DNA of 64,000 nt from Fretibacterium fastidiosum (GTDB taxonomy: Bacteria > Synergistota > Synergistia > Synergistales > Aminobacteriaceae). The position numbers were made by a program, and so were the translations under genes. Shown here piece after piece: positions 36,906 to 44,559 of this stretch (position 1 is its first letter; the number at the start of each line of letters is the position of its first letter). The stretch covers positions 2,542,001-2,606,000 of the forward strand of contig NZ_OZ209244.1 of the NCBI RefSeq assembly GCF_964642095.1, given 5' to 3'. The notes under the pieces are model-generated. The model was not told the origin of the DNA, did not search any database, and was given only the letters and a program-made list of their open reading frames with translations.

Positions 36906-38303
36906 TTACGCCGCAAAGGCAGGGTCCATCAGGATGTCCAGCTTTCCCGGCTTCACGACGTTGCCCTCCGCGTCCTTCTCCGGCTCCGTCACCTTGTACT
37001 CCACGTGCTCGAAGAACGGCTTCAGGTGCGTCTGCGCCAGCAGCCCCGCCTCCATGTCCCGCACGAGGTCCGCGTAGAGCTCCTTCAGGATCGGTGCTGC
37101 CGTGTTGTTGGGGTTCGGCCCGTCCACGCCGTTGAACCCCTCGCCGAAAAACTGCTCCAGAAACGCCAGTTGCCGCGCGTCCATCTGGCTGCCGCGGCTC
37201 CCTGGCTCCACGCCCTCTACTCCGGCCCACTTCTGGAGGAGGGACTCGAAAATCTGCCCGCGCTTCGACGGGTCCTTCTCCGCCGCGTACTGCTCCACCA
37301 GCCCGCGCAGCGCCCCGCCCCCGTCGCGGACCATGGCCTGACGCAGGTCATACATATTTCCGAAGCCCATCAGGTTGGGCAACGCCGCAATGTCCTCAGG
37401 GACTTCCAAGATTTCGTCCGGGATGGAGTACATCGGGATGCGGTACGGCAACGCCTCCGCCATCGTGCCCGTGCTTCCATCCTGCCATGTAAAACTTCCC
37501 TGATTGCGGATCGAACCACCCGATTTCCAGAGCGCACGGTCCGCCTCGCGCGCCTGGTCCTTCAGGGCCAGCACCCGTTCCTCCCACGTCAGCTTCGCGA
37601 GATCGTCCTGGGACAGCGTCGGCGACATGTCTGCGTTCACGGCCTCCGAGGCCACGTTCAGGCTCTTGATCCCCGCGTCGGCCAGGCTCGCCATCTTTCC
37701 TTCGCCCGTCAGGACCTTCAACGAGGCATAGATATCGTCGGAGGCGTCGATCTTCCCGTCTCCGTTGGAATCATACGCTTTGAGGGCGTCGAAGCCCGTG
37801 AGGGCCAGGGACCCATCCGGCAGGGTCATGACGTCGCCGAACAGCTCGCTGCCATTGTCCGCCTTGCCGTTGAAGTTCTTATCGAGCACCAGAAACGCGT
37901 CCGTCTTGTCGATCCACCGCGTAAACTCATGGAACCCGTTGGCGTTCAGGTCAAAGAACGCCGCGTTCTTCAGCTCCACCTTGCCATCCCGGTTCAGGTC
38001 CAGGACCAACGGGTCGCGGCGGGTGAGGACAGCTTGACTATCAGGCCACGCTCCATATTTCTCATGATATAATAGACGGTAGAATTCCCAATTTCTTTTA
38101 TCGCCCAATTCCTTCATTCGAGGCAGGGCGTCTTTATTCATTTTATAAGCCTGATGAATAAGATTTATCCCAGACAAACCCCAACTTGCCCCATTAACAA
38201 CTAAATCCATAAGACCTCCAATAAAAACTTCTCCTTTATCAATAACTTCCCAAAGAAAATCCCCTAAATTTTTTAGCCCGTCAATCAAAAAAGTCCCTAT
38301 CAT
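36906..38303 (-). CDS. Truncated carrier without RTX repeats (MIG-type N-domain), second copy
   Basis: A 465-residue paralogue of the gene at 25066-26466. The N-domain (residues 1-94) opens with MIGTFLIDGLKNLGDFLWEV and keeps the IDKG...IGGLM(E/D)L pattern and the GAWPDSQ junction, but the middle differs (HQAYKMNKDALPRMKEL). The GC-rich trunk with EF-hand-like loops follows from RRDPLVLDLN to LDILMDPAFAA. No RTX or C-terminal tail. GAGAGGTGAAGGTAA precedes the ATG. It is the last gene of an R1-driven run of five genes (40644 to 36906). Confidence 0.8.
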   Translation of the reverse strand: MIGTFLIDGLKNLGDFLWEVIDKGEVFIGGLMDLVVNGASWGLSGINLIHQAYKMNKDALPRMKELGDKRNWEFYRLLYHEKYGAWPDSQAVLTRRDPLVLDLNRDGKVELKNAAFFDLNANGFHEFTRWIDKTDAFLVLDKNFNGKADNGSELFGDVMTLPDGSLALTGFDALKAYDSNGDGKIDASDDIYASLKVLTGEGKMASLADAGIKSLNVASEAVNADMSPTLSQDDLAKLTWEERVLALKDQAREADRALWKSGGSIRNQGSFTWQDGSTGTMAEALPYRIPMYSIPDEILEVPEDIAALPNLMGFGNMYDLRQAMVRDGGGALRGLVEQYAAEKDPSKRGQIFESLLQKWAGVEGVEPGSRGSQMDARQLAFLEQFFGEGFNGVDGPNPNNTAAPILKELYADLVRDMEAGLLAQTHLKPFFEHVEYKVTEPEKDAEGNVVKPGKLDILMDPAFAA

Positions 38304-38317
38304 TTACCTTCACCTCT

Positions 38318-38440
38318 CTAACGGATTTTTCTGTCAATATATAAAACAACGACAATAAACATCGCACCCCACATGACCAGGAATTCTCCGCAGGTTGGTA
38401 TTTTGTCACCAATGGGAGTTATGGAATACATAACGAACAT
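38318..38440 (-). CDS. 40-residue single-span peptide, paralogue 2
   Basis: Paralogue of the 42-residue peptide at 26481-26609, sharing IPTCGEFLVMWGAMFIV and a basic C-terminus (DRKIR). The first 12 residues differ. A GGGAGTG site lies upstream of the ATG at 38440. It ends 14 bases before the start of the MIG-type carrier. Function unknown; membrane insertion is likely from the hydrophobic segment. Confidence 0.7.
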   Translation of the reverse strand: MFVMYSITPIGDKIPTCGEFLVMWGAMFIVVVLYIDRKIR

Positions 38441-38525
38441 CGTACTTCACTCCCTTTTCTCCAGAAACACCCCAAAAATCTATCCAAGACTGCCTATCCT
38501 GAAGATAATTCGCTCACCGTTCATT

Positions 38526-39575
38526 TCAGAACGGCCAGTACCAAGGCTTCCACCTCTTGCCACCGACGCTCTTGAGGTATTCCGCAACCATCGTATTCCT
38601 ACACATCTCGGCCATGTCGAGCGGCGTTCTCTTTTTACCTTGACTGCGTAGAGCGTTGACCTCAGCCCCGGCCTCGACCAGGGCTTTCGCCACCTTCAGG
38701 AAGTCGGTTCCATCCCTTCCCGTGCGCTTCAGCATCTCGCTGAAGCTCTCCCATTCTCCCGAAGGTCTTTGGTCTGTCAGGGTTATTCCCGTTGCCATAT
38801 GTAAAGGCGTTACACCCTCCATGCGGACATTTGGATTGGCCCCACGCTCCAGCAGAGCGGACACCACCCGCGGCAGCCCCATGCCGGAAGCGAAACAAAG
38901 AGGCGTCACTCCTTCGTTGTTGCTGGCGTTGACCTCAGCTCCCGACTGAATCAACAGGAGCGCCACCTCATCATCCGATCCCAATACTGCATCATGCAGC
39001 GCCGTATTTCCTTTCTTATCCTTGATATTTGGGTCCGCACCTGCACTGAGCAGAACCTCCAGCAGCCGTGGAATATCCTTCAAATCCCCCTGCTGGATTT
39101 GGTTGCGGATTTCCCTGTCACTGCAAAGCAGCGCTGCAATGTGCAGCGACGTCGTTCCGTCACAATTCCGGGCATTGGCCAGGCTCATATCCTCCAACAA
39201 CAGAAGGTTCACGATCTCAAGCGTCTTCTCCAGAGGGCAGCCCTTCATCGGGCCAATCATGGCACAGTGCAAAGCGGTCATATCCCCGTTAGCCCTGTGT
39301 CCGGGGTTCGCCGAGGCACGGAGCAGCAGGCGGACAACATCAGGGTCTCCCCTCTTGACGGCTATGAACAGGGGCGTCCACCCGTAAGAATTCTCCTGCT
39401 CAATATCCTGCCCTTTCTGAATCGCAGCCTCTATCTCCGCAATGTCGCCGCTCTCGACCAAGGTAAAAAAGTCATCCTTGCCAATAGCGCCAAGGGCCGG
39501 CGCTGCCAAGCCCAAGAGCCAAAGGATGGACGCCACAAAAAAACACGCGCTCGCTGCAGATAACTTCCGTCGCAA
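38526..39575 (-). CDS. Secreted ankyrin-repeat protein, copy 2
   Basis: 349 residues from the TTG at 39575, the same start context as copy 1 (GGGAGGCGAAAGTCC-TTG); a longer frame upstream is not conserved. It has the same signal peptide, ankyrin repeats and KPWYWPF end. Differences from copy 1 cluster in particular repeats (for example GVTPLCFASGMGLPRVVSAL), which may mark partner-binding positions. It precedes the 40-residue peptide and MIG-type carrier as in copy 1, but here two more membrane-protein genes sit between it and R1 copy 5. Confidence 0.85.
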   Translation of the reverse strand: MRRKLSAASACFFVASILWLLGLAAPALGAIGKDDFFTLVESGDIAEIEAAIQKGQDIEQENSYGWTPLFIAVKRGDPDVVRLLLRASANPGHRANGDMTALHCAMIGPMKGCPLEKTLEIVNLLLLEDMSLANARNCDGTTSLHIAALLCSDREIRNQIQQGDLKDIPRLLEVLLSAGADPNIKDKKGNTALHDAVLGSDDEVALLLIQSGAEVNASNNEGVTPLCFASGMGLPRVVSALLERGANPNVRMEGVTPLHMATGITLTDQRPSGEWESFSEMLKRTGRDGTDFLKVAKALVEAGAEVNALRSQGKKRTPLDMAEMCRNTMVAEYLKSVGGKRWKPWYWPF

Positions 39576-39732
39576 GGACTTTCGCCTCCCGCTTCTTCTG
39601 AATTTTTCAGCCGTTCGTCGTTTTTGCATTTTAAAAGAGAGGATAAAGAGGCTCGTATCCCCTAAGATTTTCAAAAAGGAACATCGTAATTTTCAAGAAG
39701 CCAAAACCTACCACCATCAATAAACCAGTTAC

Positions 39733-40107
39733 TCATTGTGATTTTTCCTCCCTTTTACGAGCATCGAGTACGGCCCGGAAAAAAATGATGTTTACTATAA
39801 ATAGCCACAAGACCATAGAAATATCATAAAGAAAATCCCCTTTCCGTTCGATACAAAAATAGTAAATTGCAATGGGAAGTGAAAGACAAAAAACATGACC
39901 CCAAAAAATCCCTCTTAATATAACATAGTCATTAAACAACACACCTTTAAGCAGTATTACAAAAATCAATAAAGCTAATATTGAAATTATAGCTTTATAC
40001 AAAAAGTGTATTTCCCTTCCAGAGTTTAATAAAAAATGCAACATTGGAACAAGGTAAGAAAAATAGATTAAAAATAACTCTATTTTGTAGTTGAATATTT
40101 TCATCAT
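39733..40107 (-). CDS. Small membrane protein
   Basis: A 124-residue protein with four membrane segments (LFLIYFSYLVPMLHFLL, ISILALLIFVILLKGVLF, VFCLSLPIAIYYF, LWLFIVNIIFFRAVL) and a basic tail. Distant relative of the protein at 33412-33828 that precedes RTX carrier 2. AT-rich. It is the second gene after R1 copy 5. No family recognised; an immunity-like role is inferred only from its association with carriers. Confidence 0.65.
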   Translation of the reverse strand: MMKIFNYKIELFLIYFSYLVPMLHFLLNSGREIHFLYKAIISILALLIFVILLKGVLFNDYVILRGIFWGHVFCLSLPIAIYYFCIERKGDFLYDISMVLWLFIVNIIFFRAVLDARKREEKSQ

Positions 40108-40209
40108 CTTTAACCACTCCTTTATTTATAGAAAGCCAAAGCATGTATTAAAGAAAAACTCAACTTCATACTCAAATGTGCCCACACAGAATAACGCGGA
40201 ACCTATTTA

Positions 40210-40644
40210 TTATTCTAAAATGACCCTTCCTGAAAAATAATAAAGCAATATCCACCTCATTGAACCACGCCATAAAAACCTCCATTGAGAGAAAAACGCA
40301 GATATAAAAAAATCAGGGGCACAAATACGCGTAACCTCAACAACGATTTTATAAAATAAAATATCCACAACAGCGATCAAGAAAAATAACAATATTTTTT
40401 TACGGGTTTGCTGAATAGGATGACCAAACAACCCATATCTAAACCATAGTGAACAGAGCAGAGAAAGCAAAGAAGCGACTAAAAAAAACATGAAATACCA
40501 CGTAAATATCAGGTAAGGATCACCCTTCACAAGTATAACGGCAGCAAAATAATCCGCTAAAGGGCATAACGTTATTCCTTTCCACCTTCTCAAAGAACGA
40601 TTTTTTGTCCAAGTATTTTTATTTTCCTCAGAAGCGAAACACAC
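40210..40644 (-). CDS. Small membrane protein, half-length paralogue
   Basis: A 144-residue protein from a GTG that directly follows the R1 leader (AGGGAGG about 9 bases upstream). It shares CFASE-NKN, RSLRRWK, SLLSLLCSLW, QQTRKK and a DFF-SA-FS-W segment with the 216-residue protein at 35818-36468, but has only one of the two repeated halves. About four membrane segments. No family recognised. Confidence 0.65.
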   Translation of the reverse strand: MCFASEENKNTWTKNRSLRRWKGITLCPLADYFAAVILVKGDPYLIFTWYFMFFLVASLLSLLCSLWFRYGLFGHPIQQTRKKILLFFLIAVVDILFYKIVVEVTRICAPDFFISAFFSQWRFLWRGSMRWILLYYFSGRVILE

Positions 40645-40880
40645 AATGCGAAACCTCCCTTCTCCGGGGGCGCTTCGCGCTGTCGTTTTCAGGAATTCGT
40701 GGTTGTTCAGGTCTGCGCGTCGCCGCGGCGCTCCCGTTTGCCCTTCCGAGTTCCAAGTCTATATCCATGAAGCATAACAACGATATATTTTTATCCTATC
40801 AAGGTTGCCGGGCCGTGTCAAGAGGGGGAACAAGAAGTTGTCGTTGATTTTCTGAAAAGAAGATCAGAGGTATGAACATC
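40638..40880 (-). promoter_or_regulatory. R1 promoter-leader module, copy 5
   Basis: -35 TTGACA (40816-40821), 17-base spacer, -10 TAGGAT (40793-40798). Drives the five-gene run 40644-36906. The segment upstream of the promoter (TTGTCGTTGATTTTCTGAAAAG on the plus strand) matches copies 7 and 8 rather than copies 2, 4 and 6. Confidence 0.88.
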
Positions 40881-40894
40881 GACTGAGGTTTATA

Positions 40895-41413
40895 AAGAAG
40901 GGCTGCCAGCTCCTGAAGGGGCACGACCGAGCAATCCCTCCGGCCCGTTGGGCCACCTCCCCTTGCAGGGGAGGCAAAGCAAGCGGCGCGTTTTTAGGAC
41001 CCCAGTTTATTAGGCTCCCCGAAAGGGAGGGGTAGGGGCGGCGAGTGTTTTTCATAAGACGCGTCTGTCTGACATTCCCCGCCAACGCCTCCACAAGGCA
41101 ATCCATTGCCTTGTTTCGGCACAGCCGATCAACGCAGCTCCGCAATCGCTGACGCGATTGCATAAGCTGCGTCGTCTGGCTGAACTGCGGAAGTCCCCCG
41201 GACTTCCTTCGCCCTCAGCCGACCGACACGACGTCGACCGCCTGTCGGCGTCCGTAAGTCGTGTCGTCTGGCTGAGCTTCGGAAGTCCCCCGGACTTCCT
41301 TCGCCCTCAGCCGACCGACACGACGTCGACCGCCTGTCGGCGTCCGTAAGTCGTGTCGTCTGGCTGAACCCCTCCGCCGCCTGCGGCGGCACCTCCCCTT
41401 GCAGGGGAGGCGT
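40895..41413 (+). repeat. R3 cluster with three composite palindromes
   Basis: Noncoding. Starts and ends with CCTCCCCTTGCAGGGGAGG hairpins. In between lie the small hairpin AAGGCAATCCATTGCCTT and three nested palindromes at 41122-41182, 41216-41274 and 41308-41366, joined by GGAAGTCCCCCGGACTTCC hairpins. The outer arms are fixed (CAGCCGA and CGTCTGGCTG). The middle stem is ACGCAGCT/AGCTGCGT in the first unit and ACACGAC/GTCGTGT in the others. The cluster ends with GCGTCGGCTGCCTCCA, where it cuts off the carrier relic at 41414. Confidence 0.75.
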
Positions 41414-41671
41414 CGGCTGCCTCCACCATGAATTCTATCGTTGCAATATTTGTTTAATATAAAATAGCTTCCTACAGCATCGGTTGCTGTTCCAACAACA
41501 CCTATACTAAAAGCTCCCGGCACTGTACCTCCAGGAATTATACCCTCACCGATAAAAGCTCCAACTACAACTCCTCCTAAAAACCCTGCTATTTTTCCCC
41601 CATAGCCATGATCCTGCATAAACAGTAGCACCACCAATGAGTAATCCAGCTAATATCCCTAATAACGTCAT
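41414..41671 (-). pseudogene. Carrier relic with glycine-zipper N-domain
   Basis: Starts at an ATG (41671) after GAGATGAGG and reads MTLLGILAGLLIGGATVYAG. A one-base frameshift follows, then GYGGKIAGFLGGVVVGAFIG and further glycine-rich hydrophobic sequence up to FILNKYCNDRIHGG, where R3 sequence replaces the rest. The pattern resembles the glycine-zipper domains of the carriers at 24276 and 35594, without their Cys motifs. No trunk remains. It appears to be a dead N-terminal cassette, although the repeats give it archive value. Confidence 0.6.
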
Positions 41672-41702
41672 TTTTCCTCATCTCTTTTCTTCAAACTTAT
41701 AT

Positions 41703-42225
41703 TTAAAATGTGAACCCCTTCCGCCGAATCATAAAATGAAAGCTCGTAGTTCTAAGCTTGTCATCATACATACAGGACAAGGTAATCTCAAGTTCACCAT
41801 GCCGCCAGTAAGCTATAAAATCTTTTACATCCCCCATAAATTCCAACTGAGGTCGGATATTCCCCTCTAAGGCGACATCCTCAGGGCCAATTAGGGAACT
41901 CAACTCATCCTTGGCTTTCTGATAACGATCAAACATTTCGCGCGACATTTCCTTAAATGAATCTACAATCTCGCTATAGGCAGCAAGCATTGGCTGACCA
42001 TCGCGGACAGCACAACACACAACACCATCCTCCCAACGCCAATAAGGTATTCCGTGTTCAACAAAAAGTGGCTGCCCCCAGCTGTCCAGAACTTTTTCTC
42101 CTCCTATCTCAAAAAGAGGGTATACTTTGTCGTACACAGCCAACGCATCAGGTTGAACAGCTCCTGCAATGGACACGAGAACAGATAGCACTTAAAAAAA
42201 ACGAACCGCTGATTTTTATCAATTC
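41703..42225 (-). pseudogene. A-family secreted protein, apparently frameshifted in the signal peptide
   Basis: Downstream of a GTG at 42191 the frame encodes 162 residues closely related to the A proteins at 42965 and 49323: IPYWRWEDGVVCCAV, and a final TSFHFMIRRK. The expected N-terminus (KIS then a hydrophobic run) is in another frame starting at a TTG near 42225, beside a run of eight T. A one-base indel therefore probably split the signal peptide. Translation from the GTG would give only a weak hydrophobic start. It follows B1 directly, as in the other B-A pairs. Confidence 0.55.
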
Positions 42226-42229
42226 TCAA

Positions 42230-42739
42230 TCACTTCCCTAGAGGGACTTTGAAATTCTTGTTAAATAACACAATGCTCACCACGCCCAGCTCCCGATCTT
42301 TAAAAAACATATGGTTTATTCCAAGCTTTTGGTCCCCTTTATACCAGCTTGCAATACCTCTGCTGTCACGGACAGATGTCCCAAATTTTTCTGTCAACGC
42401 CTGCAATATTTCGTTATAGCGCACTTCATAACGCTTTGTCCCCTTATGCATTTCCAAATACATTGATGCCATACATCGATCATGGTGGTACATACAATAA
42501 AAACGATAAGAGGAGTTATCGGGGAAAATATTCCAGAAGTACATGGGTTCAGCCCCCATTCGCTCAACTCCCTCCGGTTCTCCCATAACCGCATTAACCT
42601 CAGTTTCTGACAAGCCATAAAAACGGTTTATCTTTCGGTATATCTCATCGACAGAAGGGGCTTTAGGCAGTGAAAAAACTTTCCATCCCAACACAAACAA
42701 GAGCCCCGTCATAAAACTCATCAAAAAAGTTTTTCGCAT
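42230..42739 (-). CDS. B-family secreted or anchored protein, copy 1
   Basis: 169 residues from the ATG at 42739, which has GAGGAG 9 bases upstream and aligns with the starts of copies 2 and 3. A hydrophobic N-terminus (FLMSFMTGLLFVLGWKVF) directs it to the membrane or periplasm. The body has PSVDEIYRKINRFYGLS, EVNAVMGEPEG, a cluster of aromatic strands and FGTSVRDSRGIASW. The pattern of a helix, an MGxPxG-like turn and antiparallel strands recalls BamE/BLIP-like folds, but that is inference. It shares 3' context with the A protein that follows. Confidence 0.7.
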   Translation of the reverse strand: MRKTFLMSFMTGLLFVLGWKVFSLPKAPSVDEIYRKINRFYGLSETEVNAVMGEPEGVERMGAEPMYFWNIFPDNSSYRFYCMYHHDRCMASMYLEMHKGTKRYEVRYNEILQALTEKFGTSVRDSRGIASWYKGDQKLGINHMFFKDRELGVVSIVLFNKNFKVPLGK

Positions 42740-42824
42740 CGGCATCTTCTCCTCAAACACTTATTTGCTGTTCCAAAATTTATCTTAATGTTCAGACAAT
42801 ACGGTCAGCTTTCCTTTAGCAATC

Positions 42825-42964
42825 CTAACAGCCTGGTTTTGCCAAGGTACAAAACAACAGCTGACTGATCTTCGATGTCTGTTGTCTTTGAATGCTGTAA
42901 AGATAAGCGTTCCCCATAAGACCCCTCCTGCTTGACATCCTGTCCTTCCACCGCGTAAACTCGT
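42825..42964 (-). pseudogene. Possible minimal carrier remnant
   Basis: The minus strand has ACGAGTTTACGCGGTGGA, encoding EFTRW, identical to part of the carrier trunk (FHEFTRWIDKTD), but the sequence before and after is not carrier-like. The match is about 18 bases, just after the A2 stop, which is where a carrier gene would start in other cassettes. Weak evidence. Confidence 0.25.
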
Positions 42965-43459
42965 TCACTGATGTCTCATGAGAATGAATTGTAATGTAGT
43001 CGTCTGCATCTGTTGATTGTAAAAACACAGCCATCCAAACCGTAAACTGTCCTTCATCCAAACTCTACTGATACTATCAACCCCCTGAGCTTTTATTTCC
43101 CCCTTCTGATCTATATATCCCTCTCCCAATATGGACGCGAAACCATCCTTAAGGTAGTGATATCGTTCCAATAATTTTGAATCCATTTTTTCGACAGAAT
43201 CAGCTATTTCCACATAATAAGCGATATTGATACCATCCGTCTCTGAAATATAAGAAAGTTGCCCATTCCCCCACCGCCAAATTGGAATGTCATTCTCTTC
43301 AAATATAGGTGAACCCCATGTCGACACATAAACGCTTCCCCCCGAAGAGAATAATGGAATCAGTTTCTGATAGATTTCATTTGCATTTGGCGCAAAAGCC
43401 CAACCTGTTTGAGCACAAAATATTAATAATATCATAACAATATTTCTGCTAATTTTCAT
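42965..43459 (-). CDS. A-family secreted protein, copy 2
   Basis: 164 residues with a clear signal peptide (ISRNIVMILLIFCAQTGWA). The mature part begins with PNANEIYQKLIPLF, then STWGSPIFEENDIPIWRWG, then a helical central part and FGWLCFYNQQMQ at the end. It shares the PNA-x2-IY start with the B family, so A and B may be ancient paralogues. The ATG overlaps the B2 stop (ATGA), so the two are made together. Function unknown; a periplasmic binding or immunity role is inferred from repetition beside the carriers. Confidence 0.75.
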   Translation of the reverse strand: MKISRNIVMILLIFCAQTGWAFAPNANEIYQKLIPLFSSGGSVYVSTWGSPIFEENDIPIWRWGNGQLSYISETDGINIAYYVEIADSVEKMDSKLLERYHYLKDGFASILGEGYIDQKGEIKAQGVDSISRVWMKDSLRFGWLCFYNQQMQTTTLQFILMRHQ

Positions 43460-43980
43460 TTGTCCATCCCATCCTTAGATAAAACGAAATCTTTTTCATT
43501 AACTGCAATTCCAACCCCAGCTTGCTCCGTCCCTGGTAAAATCATTCGAATAAGTCCAATTTTTTCCTCTCCCCTAGACCATACAAGAAAACCCTTGTTG
43601 TCCCTTACAGGTGTTCCCAGTTTTTTCGACAAACCTTTCAATAACACCTGATATCTTTTATCAGCTTTCTTCGCGCCATAGAAATATTCCATATAAAATA
43701 CGGCTACGCATTTATTCTCTTCAAAAACACATTCAATAGAATTATCTGAGAAAAAATATTTATCTTTGTTGTCAAACTCCCAGGTATAAAAACCTGATGA
43801 TGACTTTTCTCCGTGCCGTCCCATTATCCTATTAACATCTTCCAAAGAACGGGCATAAAGGCGATGCACCATTCCATAAATCACCTCTGCATTTGGGGCA
43901 GATGGAGAAAATAATTGGAAAATACCCCATAAAGCTGACGCTCCAACAAAAAGAAACAAAAGAATTTTTCGTTTTGACAT
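43456..43980 (-). CDS. B-family secreted or anchored protein, copy 2
   Basis: 174 residues from the ATG at 43980, after GGGAGGGCGAC. N-terminal hydrophobic segment (ILLFLFVGASALWGIFQLF), then PNAEVIYGMVHRLYARS, EDVNRIMGRHGEK, and VRDNKGFLVWSRGEEKIG, matching B1 and B3. Overlaps A2 by four bases. AT-rich. Function unknown. Confidence 0.75.
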   Translation of the reverse strand: MSKRKILLFLFVGASALWGIFQLFSPSAPNAEVIYGMVHRLYARSLEDVNRIMGRHGEKSSSGFYTWEFDNKDKYFFSDNSIECVFEENKCVAVFYMEYFYGAKKADKRYQVLLKGLSKKLGTPVRDNKGFLVWSRGEEKIGLIRMILPGTEQAGVGIAVNEKDFVLSKDGMDK

Positions 43981-44055
43981 CTTCAAGTCGCCCTCCCACA
44001 GAATCAAACGTCGTCTCTCATATCATCCGGTTTCATCAAAAATTCCTGTTCTCCT

Positions 44056-44136
44056 TCAATCAAAAGCAGGCTCTAGAGCTTCTAGTGCACCACCACCAAT
44101 AACAATACTAACATCCTTCATATCGTAAAACGGCAT
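44056..44136 (-). CDS. 26-residue peptide with GGG segment
   Basis: A short frame with a strong ribosome site (GGGGGAGG, 8 bases before the ATG at 44136). It encodes MPFYDMKDVSIVIGGGAL and eight more residues, then TGA. It lies between the membrane protein at 44157 and B2. The strong site suggests translation. It could be a leader-like peptide with a double-glycine motif, or the stump of a carrier N-domain that met a stop codon. Too short to classify. Confidence 0.4.
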   Translation of the reverse strand: MPFYDMKDVSIVIGGGALEALEPAFD

Positions 44137-44156
44137 TATTCAATCCTCCCCCGATG

Positions 44157-44558
44157 TTATTCAAAATTAATTATTAAAATTGACACAGAACACATACCCC
44201 ACAACATGGCCCAAATCAGTTGTTCCGTAGAAACATGATAAAAAAATGATATCAATACACCCCAGAATATGCCATATAGAGTAACTACAACGAATTTTAG
44301 CCATGATGGCCAATGAGATGGCAAAAAATAATAGCGAATATAAGTAAATAGAATCCAGGAAACACTATAAAAAACAATGCCCATTCGAGCATATGGTTCC
44401 ATTGGAGCATGGTGCCCTATTCCTCGGCAAGATGCGAATGAAGAAAACAACAGAATAAATCCTCGTACAAACATTTCTTCAAAGGACAGCTCTCCCAAAG
44501 ATGCCCAGAAAATACGCCATAAGTCGCCCCACCTGAAGGGAATTCGATCGCCACTCAT
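44157..44558 (-). CDS. Small membrane protein downstream of ankyrin copy 3
   Basis: 133 residues with three or four membrane segments (IVFYSVSWILFTYIRYYFL, FVVVTLYGIFWGVLISFFY, LIWAMLWGMCSVSILII). An early FEEMFVRGF recalls the EExxxRG motif of CPBP-family membrane proteins, some of which are bacteriocin immunity proteins, but the second CPBP motif is not evident. Its ATG follows the ankyrin stop by one base, so the genes are coupled. Confidence 0.6.
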   Translation of the reverse strand: MSGDRIPFRWGDLWRIFWASLGELSFEEMFVRGFILLFSSFASCRGIGHHAPMEPYARMGIVFYSVSWILFTYIRYYFLPSHWPSWLKFVVVTLYGIFWGVLISFFYHVSTEQLIWAMLWGMCSVSILIINFE

Positions 44559-44559
44559 T

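Noticed and set aside
41122..41366. Composite palindromes as integron attC sites or tRNA-like genes
   Set aside because: No integrase, no attC core sites (GTTRRRY-type) and no cloverleaf or anticodon arm could be found; kept only as unexplained palindromes.
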